Assembly (NCBI GenBank): GCA_965644315.1
Contig: CBFFRQ010000061.1
Location: 62,001 to 126,000 of the forward strand
Length of the DNA stretch: 64,000 nt
Reading direction: 5' to 3'
From: Caecitellus pseudoparvulus
Lineage: Eukaryota; Bigyra: Bicosoecida
Positions within the stretch are counted from its first letter, which is position 1. Each line of letters starts with the position of its first letter. Below, piece after piece: positions 34,501 through 44,906 of this stretch. The notes beneath the pieces were generated by a model that saw only the letters and a list, made by a program, of their open reading frames with translations, ran no database searches and had not been told where the DNA came from. The position numbers and the translations under genes were made by a program.

Positions 34501-37500
34501 GCCACCCCACATGCGGCACGGTGCCACGCGCACGTCCACTGTAGTGGCGCATGGCTCCCCCCTGCCTAGCAGCTCTGGGGACGGTGACAGGAAGGAGACA
34601 CCTGCTGCTGCACCGACGAACACGCAGAGCAGGCGCGCTCGCTTTGCTGCCGCCGCCAGCAGTGCCCCGGCAGAGCACTCTGACACGCCCAAGCGAGGGA
34701 GCCAGAGCGGCCAAATGCTGCGCACAGCCATGTCCAAGAGCCGTCGGTACTTGTTCGGGGCCACTGTCGACGAAGAAGCCAAGGCGTATGCCAAGCGCGA
34801 ACGCCGAGACAAGGCACACATGACTGCCGTGTCCATGCGACACCTGCCCCTGGGTGGGGGCAAGCGTGCTTCCATCCGCATGACAGAGAGCATCGCCGCC
34901 ATCAAGGGCGTCCTGACAGAGTTTGGGCTGCATGCGCTCAACGCTGTGGCCACACACGAACGCCTCGTCGCCCGCCGCCTGGTGGTGTGCCTGCTGCTCA
35001 TGGTAGGCATCGCATGCCATGCAGTCGCCTCCATCTACCTGCCACAGCTGGCAGTGCGCGAGAAGAACACGCCTCAGGCCCAAATCGGCCTGTTCTGTGT
35101 GTACAAGGCCGTGTGTCTCGCGCTGTTCCACTTGCTCATCACCGTCCTGCCCTGGTACGCCCGCACTGGCATGGCTGGGCCGCCACGCTCATCAACTGCG
35201 TCCATCCTCGGAACAACAGCTGGTGCCTGCCTCCGGTGCTGCTCCGCCGTTGCCTGCTTTGAAGAGCAGGAAGGGGGCGTCAACCGGCCTCGAGCAGAGT
35301 CCGCGCCAGGTGTGCGCCGGCGAGTGCAACCAGGTGCCCTGTCAAGCTCCCCTGCTCAAGTGTGTGCCAGGCGGACATGTGGGGGCATTTGCTTTGGTTG
35401 TGCCCCCCGCAGCATCCCCGCCTGGAACATTGACGCCCAGTGGCTAGGGGTGCTGCTGTGGCCGGTGAATTTCAGAGCATTCTACGGCTCAAGTGGCCGC
35501 TTGGAGGCGCTGTCATCCTTGGTGCCTGACCCCTGGTTCAACACGGCAGTCATCACGTACACTTCCTTCCTGCTACACCTCTTGGAAACCCTTGGCTTCC
35601 TCAGCATGACGCCTGACATTGCCTCCAACGGCACCTTTGCTGCCGTCCTGATCATCGAGCTGCTGTCCTTGGGTGTTGTGCACTTTTCCTGGCTGCAGGT
35701 GTCCTGGCGTGACGTGTTCATCTACGGACACTCGTGGTACGGGCTGGTGTTGAAGGCGCAGGATGACCAGTACATGCGCGATCCGTCCGATGAGGGGCAC
35801 GACACGTGCTCCTTCGTCGGCCCCTTCCTGCGCCGCATCGCCATGGTGCTGGCCATGACCCCTCGCATGGCAGACCTGGAGCTGTGGACTGTCTTGGCTG
35901 ATGTGTCGGCAGAGGTGGACACAGATGCCCTCGGTGCCATGAACGCGTGGGTGCAGCACCAAGGTGCAGCCGCTACACGCCTGGCAGTCGGCGTGCCTGC
36001 CAGTGCACCCCAGCACGCCACCGCTGTCTCTGCGGGCGATGATTCAGTGCAAGTGCGTGTTCCGTATGTGCCACCACTGCCATCCAGGCGGCAGCAGATG
36101 TTCTGCTGCGGCTGCTGTGCCTGTCCACGTGCCGTGCAGCAGACCTGTGGCCGGCCAGCGTATGCGACGGAGGCCGAAGCCACCGCCGCAGAACATGACG
36201 CACTGGTGAAGAGTGTGGGGGAAGCAGATGTTATTTCTGCCATGTGGCGGGCGGCAGTGTCTGGCGCAGCGCGTGGCGGGCGCCTGGCAGCAGCACGGTG
36301 CGTGCAAATGCTCGCCGCGGGCGACGGCACAGAGCTGAACTTGGCAGAGCTGTTTGACGGTGACCCGCCCAAAGTCGGCGGCGGCACCCTACAGCGAGAT
36401 CGATCTTGCACAAGCTCCAGTCTGAGCGAGGGCTGGGTGGTGGACGAGGACGGCAAGGCAGGGTTGGGCCTGTGGTCCCCCAGGGCGGGTACGATGCAGA
36501 CGCCCACACGGGCGCTGCGACTGAGCCAAGAGGAGGGTGTTCTTCCCATTGACCCCGTAGACCACGCACAGACACCGCCCGAGCAAGCACCCGCTGCTGC
36601 ATCCCAACCTGCAGCTGACCGTCGGACCCGCGCTCGGACAGCCAGCCAGCGCAAGCTGGACTCTCCCTCTGAGGGGGATGAGGCAGTCAACAGCGACTCC
36701 TCACCTGACTCCCCCAGTGACTCTAAAGAGAGCGTGTCCAGTTCCAATCCGCTCGTCGTGGCCACGCCTTCTGAGACGGCTGACGAGGTGCCAGAGAGCA
36801 CTGTTGTGAACCCCTTGGCGGCAGCCTCCACAACTTCCAGTGGTGGCTTGGAAGGCAGTGCGGATGGACCTGCTCCCGCTGGTGACAGCAAAAAAACACC
36901 GCCCACCGACGCCGCGGCTGCCACTGCGGACTCCCACTCCAGCGCCCCTCAACCTGGAGATGGCATGCAGCTCAATCCCATGGCTGCGGCACTGCGGAAA
37001 GCAAGGAAGGGCAGCGCCGCTGGCGACGCAGGGGCAGCTGCAGCATCGCCGAGCGCTGGCGAGACGCCTGCTGCGCCAAGTGAGGATGAGGGTCTCGGCA
37101 AGCACCACGATGACACCAAGCGCATGCGAGGCATGAAACTCTTCGCACGGGCGGCGTCTTCTCGCGGCCGGGGCCGAGGCCGGCGCCGCCGTGCGAGCTT
37201 GGCTGTCACCACCGCCCAGAATGGTGCAACCAGTGCCAGCACGCCCCGACTGGTGCTGGAGGGTGGCGAGGGGGGGCCACGACGCAGCTTCGACGGGGGG
37301 CAGGCAGATGCTGCCTTTCTGAAGCAAGTAGACGCCATGCGCCGAACGGAACGGAGCAAGCGGGACAGCTCCGCCCTGCTCTCGACCCCCATGGGCGGCG
37401 GCATGGACTTGGTGGGGCATGAGGAGCGCCGAGCCGCCCCTGCACCCACCAGGACCAGACCACAGGGGAGGCAAGCCTCGCGCCAGCAGCAGGCACCTCT

Positions 37501-38953
37501 CAAACAGCAGGCTCCTCTCCAACAGCAAGCGCCTCGCCAGCGCCGGGCCTCCGTTCTCATGCGAGCTGCAGTGGCCCACAAGCGATCTGCACCTCCGTTG
37601 TCAGGTGGGCCTCCGGACGAGGCTCCCCCTCCGGAAGCAGCGCCCACTCCAGGCAGCGCCAGCAAACCCAGCAACAAGAGCCACAAGTACCGTCTGTCTG
37701 CTCTAGCACCACCTCCGCAACCCAGGGACGGCTGTGAGCCTGGGGCGGGGCCCAGTACCCCACACAGCCTGATGGTGGGTGCCGCGCTTGCGCGTGTTCC
37801 AGAGGGCTTTGACTCCGACTCGTCTGACAGCTCAGACTCCCCCAACTCAGACACGCGCGGCAAGGCAACCGCCCCGACAGTGGAAGATGAGGGGGGGAAG
37901 CCACGCGCCAGCCCCCCTCCCCCTCCTTCCCGTGGAGACGGTGCCGCTCACATGGCTGCATTGGCTGCACGGCACGGCAGAGCGCCACCGGCGGCGCCGA
38001 GCCGAACAGGAGCTCACACAGCCAAGCAGGGCGTGGTGACACGCGCAGCCTCGCCTGGCGGCGCCTCCCGCGCCCCTCCCCACATGCGCAGCAGCTCCGC
38101 GGACAGGTTCTCCAGAGTGCGTGCCGGCTCAGCTGCGGCACGGGCATCGTACATGGCCCCAGTGTCTGCTATCATGCCGTCTCCCCACAGTGGCGCTCGT
38201 CGCAGCAAGGGCAGGACTTCCATCCTGCCCACCTCCAGAGGCAAGCGCCAGTCTGTGCGCCCCTCGCTGCGGGGAGCTGCAGGGGTGGGAGGCAGGACCC
38301 CCAAGCGTGAGGAGGATGCAGGTTCGCCGTCTGAGCGGGAGCTGGTGACGATCCGGGTTGCGCCGCCGCCTGACGCGACCGCTGGTGCGGCTGCGGCACG
38401 TGATCGGCGCCGGGTGTCCACGCACGAGGCGCCCCCCCACGATGCGCAAGGATCGGTGGATGCCGCGCTGCAGAGCGCAGTGGACGCCCAAGGGCAGCAC
38501 TTTCATTTTTCTCGCTTCCTGTCGTCCATGGGCGCGGAGCAACGGCACTCACTCATCTTGCAAGCCTGGGCACTGGCACAAGCCCAGCAAACGCTGCTGG
38601 GCTGCCTGGCAATCACGCTTGTGCCGACGGTGTTCATTGTCACGCTCGGACTCATGTTGCTCAGCGACAACAAGCACGTCTTCTCCTTCAGAGCTGCAGA
38701 GCTTTCCCAGGTGGAGAACGGCTTTTGGTACTGCGGCATCAGCCTCGCCGCATACTGCATCGTCGCCCTCATCTTCGCCAGCCGACTGCACTCCCGCTTC
38801 AACCTGCAGATCTCAGGGCAAGTTTCAGCACTGCTCAGTGCCCGCCACCTCATCATCATCACATGGACATTCCTCTTCCTCTTCGCTGTGCATTACCTTG
38901 TGCAGCGGTCGCCAGCCAGCATTCTGCCGTGGGCTGAGCGGACTGCCAGCTGA
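31583..38953 (+). CDS. Giant polytopic membrane protein of unknown family
   Basis: One uninterrupted frame of 2,456 codons from ATG 31583. Three clusters of hydrophobic helices are visible: about residues 588-780 (WAGLWCFLMFTIATLAFAL and three more), about 1130-1400 (RLVVCLLLMVGIACHAV, WLGVLLWPV, AAVLIIELLSLGVVHFSW) and about 2330-2450 (LLGCLAITLVPTVFIVTLG, WYCGISLAAYCIVALIF, LIIITWTFLFLFAVHYL). Long Ser/Pro/Ala/Arg-rich, probably disordered loops separate them. Cys-rich stretches near 32845-33045, 33890-34090 and 35190-35400 look unlike the rest and could be in-frame introns retained in this reading, so the true protein may be shorter. I recognise no domain. It ends 6 nt before the oppositely oriented membrane gene. 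Confidence 0.75.
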   Translation: MASRRRSSIFDPSTPRMRVSASPSRRRATSRQSISVALGAFAAAGAKPLASGPSLPAAGSTGSHRNRPLHGSSGPSSSPAHGRSGPALTSTPSMRPKVGLPGQADRVLKRARCGSVVPQTFTARLAEAQAKPAAAYTAPRATAERIGKRLSHVMRLASASIYRKASLTDADAEERGLADAQTSFTLKALGPGQLRWLVQEIVLNDEIGVMTLLGETQCLVERLFGAVGQGLLPVDEQCDRFDFGLELAAAGGWTGVLRSVDDPAHSQWWFTWQNNMRNAALIAAEAAEEAGPAPSKAQDALSTLSGATGSSDGSAGSSSPQLRGKSVGRMPKSLARFDSSRSILSSDGKDGGAAPSDQPAPLAKLLPGKVYSLVPAWQEYTTEHGANALSSPGLLFTTFTAYFAPDLAEALFPARPGTVAACACNRTCPAAALAWLLGGCHVDGWASPALSPFHCVVSLWRGACACCAPSRCNVSCGNPALALRPRYSRPGEGGGEAARIALLQAAVAAKLPATPSASFLATHNGLNAPHSEAGDQDKDEKQDAGGLSTLAEVAEEGDADDTAALPLGPLPTDAPAVQLQPPPGATLARWAGLWCFLMFTIATLAFALTQYPAQLDAIPADVYLTRTDRRAQAANQTTPDAQLGPGADLQQPHSPLQAYLTSLTGIATLIRSCIVMFGVVLSLDAPMVLVSSAYSHPRLPLRLACFGHITKALLATALVVVLPWLALTNDAVGDALPDAMGGLILILPFVLPGVGQALRTVLYALSPWCSVAGVGSPSCWRQGRLCLSGQGAMHSGLFCHSSPCLCCACGCFPGGDEDTAACCCGPCLGCAQGNTSSARRVRVQSFSAKKSGQRVNKAEALRSSRPRTSLKGARTQVGSASAVTWALDAHLVTPSPTQGVEMAPCSRKSRSSQMSDVPMRRDGQGPDRAASRASRAVANPLHAARGGAPGLRGGLKGGGRSSSPRRRRSSVSEPPHMRHGATRTSTVVAHGSPLPSSSGDGDRKETPAAAPTNTQSRRARFAAAASSAPAEHSDTPKRGSQSGQMLRTAMSKSRRYLFGATVDEEAKAYAKRERRDKAHMTAVSMRHLPLGGGKRASIRMTESIAAIKGVLTEFGLHALNAVATHERLVARRLVVCLLLMVGIACHAVASIYLPQLAVREKNTPQAQIGLFCVYKAVCLALFHLLITVLPWYARTGMAGPPRSSTASILGTTAGACLRCCSAVACFEEQEGGVNRPRAESAPGVRRRVQPGALSSSPAQVCARRTCGGICFGCAPRSIPAWNIDAQWLGVLLWPVNFRAFYGSSGRLEALSSLVPDPWFNTAVITYTSFLLHLLETLGFLSMTPDIASNGTFAAVLIIELLSLGVVHFSWLQVSWRDVFIYGHSWYGLVLKAQDDQYMRDPSDEGHDTCSFVGPFLRRIAMVLAMTPRMADLELWTVLADVSAEVDTDALGAMNAWVQHQGAAATRLAVGVPASAPQHATAVSAGDDSVQVRVPYVPPLPSRRQQMFCCGCCACPRAVQQTCGRPAYATEAEATAAEHDALVKSVGEADVISAMWRAAVSGAARGGRLAAARCVQMLAAGDGTELNLAELFDGDPPKVGGGTLQRDRSCTSSSLSEGWVVDEDGKAGLGLWSPRAGTMQTPTRALRLSQEEGVLPIDPVDHAQTPPEQAPAAASQPAADRRTRARTASQRKLDSPSEGDEAVNSDSSPDSPSDSKESVSSSNPLVVATPSETADEVPESTVVNPLAAASTTSSGGLEGSADGPAPAGDSKKTPPTDAAAATADSHSSAPQPGDGMQLNPMAAALRKARKGSAAGDAGAAAASPSAGETPAAPSEDEGLGKHHDDTKRMRGMKLFARAASSRGRGRGRRRRASLAVTTAQNGATSASTPRLVLEGGEGGPRRSFDGGQADAAFLKQVDAMRRTERSKRDSSALLSTPMGGGMDLVGHEERRAAPAPTRTRPQGRQASRQQQAPLKQQAPLQQQAPRQRRASVLMRAAVAHKRSAPPLSGGPPDEAPPPEAAPTPGSASKPSNKSHKYRLSALAPPPQPRDGCEPGAGPSTPHSLMVGAALARVPEGFDSDSSDSSDSPNSDTRGKATAPTVEDEGGKPRASPPPPPSRGDGAAHMAALAARHGRAPPAAPSRTGAHTAKQGVVTRAASPGGASRAPPHMRSSSADRFSRVRAGSAAARASYMAPVSAIMPSPHSGARRSKGRTSILPTSRGKRQSVRPSLRGAAGVGGRTPKREEDAGSPSERELVTIRVAPPPDATAGAAAARDRRRVSTHEAPPHDAQGSVDAALQSAVDAQGQHFHFSRFLSSMGAEQRHSLILQAWALAQAQQTLLGCLAITLVPTVFIVTLGLMLLSDNKHVFSFRAAELSQVENGFWYCGISLAAYCIVALIFASRLHSRFNLQISGQVSALLSARHLIIITWTFLFLFAVHYLVQRSPASILPWAERTAS

Positions 38954-38959
38954 GGCGGC

Positions 38960-41397
38960 TCACTGGGTGTGCTGGCAGGTGTCAAACACCCACGTCTCGG
39001 GGCGCCCCGAGTCCCCGTACGGGCAAAGGCCGCCGACAAACGTTCGCAGTACATACAGGCTGCCCGCCAGCGCCCCTGCCGCAACAATGAATGTGTAGTA
39101 TTTGAAGCGCGTCTCCCACGCTCGCAGCAGGCGAATGGAAAACAGCTCCATGCGCAGTGCAGCCAGCACCCACAGGTCCGCTGAGGCTGGCCGGCCGCTC
39201 ACGCTTTGTAGGGTGGGAGAAGGGCTCGAGTGCGATTCATGGGGTGCTGCTGTGTGGTGGGTGGGCGTCTGCACGTCGCTTGGGTTGCGGGGCTCGCCAG
39301 CTGGAGTGTACAGGCCAGAGCAGCTGCCAGAAGTTGCGGGCCATGAGCCATCTTGGGTGCCTTGGAGGGACCTTGTGGATGTGGCGGGCGGCAAAGCGCC
39401 CTGCGTCTGCCCGGGGACTTGGGCATTGAACGCGCTGGCCCGCGACTGCTGCAGCACCAGAGCCAGCGGAACGGGCTCCCACACAAACTCCGTCTCCCAC
39501 TGCACCTCCTGCTGCAGTTCAGCCCTTAGGTTTGCCCGAGCCACTTCCACAGATCTTGAGTGGGGACTCAGACATACCGGTGAGCAACTGCAAAACGCTG
39601 CTTGGGCAGGGGGACCCTGAGACTCTGATCTAGTAGGCTGTGGAGAGGCAGGCGTCGAACCAGCTTCCCCTCCCTTGAGCACGCTCTCCTTTTCCTGTAC
39701 AGCTCCGCGCCCAACTGCCGGTTGGGCGTCATCCAACACAACTGGCGCCTGGGGCTCAGCAGATGCGATCGTCACGCGGGAGATTGAGCCGCGGGAAGGC
39801 ATTCGAGTGGAGCTCCACCGACGGGTGGGCAGCAGCAAGAATCGCGAAGACGCTCGAGGGGTCGAGTCTGCTTGCGCTGCAATGCAAGACTGCATGTCTG
39901 ATGCAGTGACAGAGTTGTACTGCACTCCACAACACCGCACCATGGCATAGTACCCGAGCGCATACCCGACATCGGTGAGGGACTCGATGACGAGCTGCAG
40001 AATGACTCGGACCACAACGTCCCAGGCGGACAGCGGCGTGCCGCCGGGTATGGGGGGAATTCTGAAGACGAGGGTGACGGGAAGCGACAGGAGGATGCCA
40101 ATGTCCTCAAACATTGTCTCCAGCAACATAAACTGTACCCACGCACGGTTCTCAGGTCGCCCATGCTTGCGCTTCCGGTCCAGCCCGCCACACATTCGCC
40201 CGCAGCACTGCACGTAGCAGTCGTCGCGCGCGAGCATGCTCATGCGCATGAGGAGCTCGATGCCTGACAGCAAGATCGACACGCCCACTGTCTCCCATAG
40301 CGTTTCCATATTTGTGGCCAAGAAGCGGCCCACCATGGAGGAGAGCACGACGGGGCCCAGCATCGCCGTCAGCATGCGGTCCAGTGGGAAGTCGCCCTCC
40401 ATCCAGAACCGCGCCGCCGTGCGCACAGCACCCACTGGGATCTCAATCAGGAGCGGGAAGGCGACCAGGCGGATGATGATGCGAGTTGAGCTGGAGCCTG
40501 TGCTGAATGCTGGCGTCACAAACTCGAGAAGCACGACGGCCACGATGCTGGTCAGCAAGAGGGAGAGCAGGGACAGCTTGATCGGGCTGCTGACCAGTCC
40601 CTTGAGAACCCCACTGTACATGTACGGGGTCACCCACGCCGGGATGACTTGCACAATAAAACCCCCCAGCAGGATGACGGACCTGGCCACGTCGCGCTGT
40701 GCCTCAGACTGCGGCAGGGACAACCAGTACAGGGAGCCCCCGAACACGAGCATGGTGGGCAGGACACCGGAGAGGAACACGTACAGGACACGGTCCCACC
40801 GCACCCACTTGAAATTTGCAAAGTGCATGGTCACCATGGTCGTCAAACACAGCCCGGATAGCGTGCTGCCGACACCCGTGAAGAGGATGTCGTGCCACAG
40901 CTGTGGCTCGGACAGCGGCGTGTCGGTGGACAGCAGCCCCGAAATGATGCCTGCATACTGCGTCCCATTTGAGGATACTTCGATGCCTTGCTGGACTGCG
41001 CAGGTCCAAGGGCGGCAGGCGGTGTGCTCCCTGTGCAGAGGCCTGCGCCCCCGCTTGCCGTCGTTGCCGGCGCTTGCGAGCGAAGAGCACCAGAGCCAGT
41101 GCCTGCTCAGCAACCAACGCACCTGCGAACTTCCACTTCCCCGTGCTATACGCGTACTGCAAGCCGACAGAGGCACTCAAGAGTATGCCTAGAGAAAGAG
41201 TCAGAAACTTCACCTCCACCGCGTGCCGCCTGTGTTGTGCAGGCGATGCCAAGGGGCGGTGTGCGGGACAGGTCGCTGGGACCTTGGCAACCTGCCCCAG
41301 CGAAAGCCCAGCGTACGCACAGGGTTTTCCACAGGAGAGCTTCAGGGGCGTTCCCAGCGTAGAACATGTTCTTCGTAGGCATTGAGGATGTCATCAT
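38960..41397 (-). CDS. Polytopic membrane protein of unknown family
   Basis: Proposed exons 41397-41321, 41229-41123 and 40995-38960 (739 aa), with introns of 91 and 127 nt (both GTGCGT donors). All phases agree and the joins remove the frame conflicts in the 5' region. The first ~380 residues carry about nine or ten hydrophobic helices (for example FLTLSLGILLSASVGL, VLYVFLSGVLPTMLVFGG, SVILLGGFIVQVIPAWV, LSLLSLLLTSIVAVVLLEFV). A Cys-rich loop (CYVQCCGRMCGG) and further helices follow. A polar Ser/Pro/Gln-rich segment of ~200 residues comes next, then one last helix (YYTFIVAAGALAGSLYVL) near the C-terminus. No known transporter or channel signature was recognised. The arrangement of helices around a long disordered loop loosely resembles the neighbouring 31583 protein. 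Confidence 0.74.
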
Positions 41398-41800
41398 GTC
41401 CCCTTCCAGGCCTCAAGGGCAGGCTGGGCAGGCGCTAAGCAATCGACCTCCGCTCGCCGCCGCCTTTCCCCGCAGAGATGAGAAAGCCCCACCCAGTCTG
41501 GAGATCTCCACCTCGCGGGTGGTGCTGTTCTTAAGCGGGGCCCTGGACTGCTGCTGAAGCCGGAGCTTGCGGGTCAAGCTGCTGGGGGCGCTTGGGGGTT
41601 GCTGGGTTTTGTCCGCAATTTCCTTGTGCTGGAAGGGCACTTGCTGCTTCCTCCTTCCACGTCACCTTGCTGTGGAAGCGCTGAGCACGCTCACCGCACG
41701 AGCAAGGCGCGGCACAGTGACGATGGGGTGCCACATTGCAGGGACACACAAATTACCCACACTGTCTGGCAGAAGCCCTCCCAGGTCCACGCCTTCCACC
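41398..41800. other. Divergent promoter region
   Basis: About 400 nt between the membrane protein (-) and the leucine-rich repeat gene (+). In-frame upstream sequence precedes ATG 41801, but no better start is obvious. No specific element was recognised. Confidence 0.4.
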
Positions 41801-44763
41801 ATGGCTGCCCGGCGGACTGGCGCTCGAGGCCGCGGCCCGCACGCGTTGCATCAGGCCGCACCTGCAGCAACTGGCGCTGGCGCCGTGCAGGCTGCCCTCA
41901 AACGGGCGTTCTCCACTGGCAGCACGGTGCTGGCAAACTTGGGGCTTGGGGAATGGCCTGCAGCACTCTTTGATCCTTCAGTGCTGGCAGAGGAGGCGGA
42001 CAAGTGGTGGGAAGTCGCAGCTTTGACCAAGGTGGACGCCAGTGGCAATCAGTTGACCAGCCTGCCCGACTCGATCCAAGCACTGAAAGAGCTCGTCGTG
42101 CTCATCCTGCACCACAATGCGATCGGTTACGTGTCCCCTGCAGTGGGAGCCTTGGAAGCGCTGCAGGTTCTTGATCTCGGCAGGTACGGCACCTGACCCG
42201 AGCTGGCGTTACTCTGGCGTTACACGTTTTCCGCACCAGCACGCCTTCCCTCGCGATGCAGCAACGCTTTGCAAAGCATTCCTGAAGATATTGGGTACTG
42301 TACTTCACTCCGCAAGCTTGTAGTGAGCGGAAATCCAGGACTGGATTCCCTCCCTTCCAGCCTGGCTGAGCTGGTGCACCTGGACACACTGCACGCAGCG
42401 GGATGTAGGCTGCAGGCCCTGCCAGCGTCTCTGGGTGCCTGCACGGCCTTGCAGCATGTGGACGTGTCCATGAATGCGTTGTCTTCCCTTCCATCCACAA
42501 TGGCGGATTGCACTGCCCTTGTGCAGCTGGACGCGTCTCGGAACCGCCTGGCAGACTTGCCGCCTGGTCTCATGGCCAAGTGGCACGCTCTGGCAGTGCT
42601 GAACCTGCGCGAAAACAGGCTACGCACTTTCCCCACTCTGCCAGCTGGCACGTGCCTGCACACGCTGCAGCTTGGTTTCAACGCTCTGGCTGGGCCGGTT
42701 GCTGGGGACGCTCTGCTGCCCGCCAGTGGGCTTGGTGTGCTGGACTTGTCAGGTACGTGGCGCTGAGGGCAGTTGCCCAGGCAGGCAGCAGCGCTGCTCA
42801 CCCCAAGTGCCTGCAGCACGCCATGGCACCCCTCTCCTTTTCCACAGACAATGCCATCACTGAGCTGGACCAGAACCTGTGGCTCCTCACCGCTCTGCAC
42901 ACGCTGGACCTGCGCAACAACGACTTGAACGGCCTGCCGCCCACACTGGGCTTCGCGCCTGCTCTCACACGGGTATCTCTTGAAGGCAACCCCTTGCGCT
43001 CCATTCGCCGCTCCCTCGTCTCTGGCTCCGTGGAGTCGCTGAAGGGTTTTCTGCGTTCCCGGGCATCCGAGGCGCTGGCTGCAGCCTGTGAAGCCACGCT
43101 GGCCCAGCAGGCTGGTGCTCCTGGGACCTCGGAGGGGGCCCAAGCGACAACGTACACTGGTGGTGCAGGGTCGGGTTCCTTTGACGCCCTGCATGACGCA
43201 CGGGATGCGACTGCATCGGGCGTGCTGGACCTGAGCGGGAGGCAACTGCCCGAGGTGCCAGCACCTGTGTGGGCCGCGCTGGCTCAACTCAACGCCCAGG
43301 CGCAGGACACGAGCGGCGCCTCACTGGGACCTGATGGCAAAGAGCTGACTGGAGGGGCGCTGGTGTTCGGTGGGGGTCGCAGCGGCTACGCGGGCGGGCA
43401 GGTGCAGGCGCGTGGCACGAACGCCATCCACACGTTGGACTTTTCAGGGAACGCCCTGGCAGACGCGGCAGACGGAGACACGCAGCACATCCTGCCCTTC
43501 AACGCGCCCGAGTTCCTCCCCGCCGTCACGTGCGTGCGGCTGGCCGGCAACGCTGCCCTGTCCCTGCTGCCACCCCCCCTGGGAGCCTTTGCCCGTCTCA
43601 GCGTGTTGGACATCAGCGACACACGGCTGCGATGGGAGGGGCTGGATGGCGTGCTGATGGTGCCAGATGCAGAGGGCGGCATGGCGCCTGCCCCCGCCTG
43701 TGCCACCTTGCGCGAGCTGCGAGCGAGCCGGTGCGACCTGCGCCGCATGCCCTCGGCACTCGCCCTGTGCCCCCGCCTGGCCGTGCTGGACCTGTCTTAC
43801 AACAGCATTGACGTGGAGGAGGGTGTGGATGATGACACGCTGCTGCTGCCGAGCCTGACAGTGCTGAACCTCAGCAACAACCGCCTCTCCTGCGTTCCAT
43901 CGCCACTCCTCGCACTGCCCCGCCTCAGCCAGCTGAACCTGGAGAACAACAACATCTCGCACGTCCCTCCCGCCCTGGGCACGGCATCCCAGCTCAAGGC
44001 CCTGCAACTGGCAGGGAACCCCAGTCGCCTCTTGCGACCTGCTGTCCTGGCCAAGGGCACTCCTGCCATCCTGGACTTCCTCTGCAGCCGCCTGCCGCCA
44101 GGAGACCCCGCCGCTGAAAGCGCTGCCAAGCTGCGGTCACAGCTGGAGCAGACCCTGCAGCAGCGCGAAGCGCAGGAGAGTGCCGCAGCCGCGGCAGCAG
44201 CGGCGGCAGCTGCCGAGGCCACGTATGACCGCAGCATCGCGGGGAAGATTGGTGCCTCACACGCTGGAGCTGGCCGCAGCATGGCAACTGCCATTCCAGC
44301 ACACGGCAGCTCAGGTCCACGAGCACTTGGCAGCGGGCACTCTGCAGGCCCTTCCAGTGCTCTGCATGCCCCCCCGTCCCACCGAGAGCGTCAGCCTCGG
44401 GAGTACCAGGAGCACCCAACCCGAGTAGCGCAGCCGGAGAAACACGCTCACTCACACCAGCACCCGGCAGTGCACCTTGACCCTGGCCGGTACCGAGCGC
44501 CAGTCGCAGCAGCTACATCGCAGCCAGCGCAGCCTGCCTCTGAACGACCGCTGCCACACCAGGCAGCACAGCAGGCGGCCCCCGCTCGCCAAGACGCCGC
44601 AGCGCCGTCACGGTCGGAACGTGACATCGCACAGGACATGCTGCGTGTGGAGGGGCAGCTGTCAGGGGGCGGGGTGTCCAAGGTGAGGGCAATGAGTCTC
44701 AAGCGAGAGCTGGCGAAGCTGCGCGCAGAGCTGAGTGCGCGGCGCAATGGTGGCCGCAGGTGA
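41801..44763 (+). CDS. LRRC40: LRRC40-like leucine-rich repeat protein
   Basis: Three exons 41801-42183, 42262-42752 and 42848-44763 encode 929 aa (introns 78 and 95 nt, GTACGG/GTACGT donors, phases consistent). Leucine-rich repeats begin at about residue 60 (ALTKVDASGNQLTSLPDSIQ) and continue through SLRKLVVSGN, ALHTLDLRNNDLNGLP and SLTVLNLSNNRLSCVP. Two blocks end in the capping-like sequence GNPLRSIRRSLVSGSVESLKGFL and GNPSRLLRPAVLAKGTPAIL. This doubled cap is what suggests LRRC40, whose animal member is about 600 aa. Function of LRRC40 is poorly known, so only protein binding can be inferred. The C-terminal ~250 residues are Ala/Gln/Pro/His-rich with a final basic helix (SLKRELAKLRAEL). 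Confidence 0.82.
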
Positions 44764-44906
44764 AGCATCGGCGTGCATTGTCCGGCGAGGATGGCGTCCA
44801 AAGTGCCACCACAGGAGTCAGTAGAGCGGCAGCGTGACAATGCAAGAGGGTCCCGTAGGCGCGCAGGTGACGTGCACCGGGAGACAAGCGTGCAGTTCCA
44901 CCGCGC

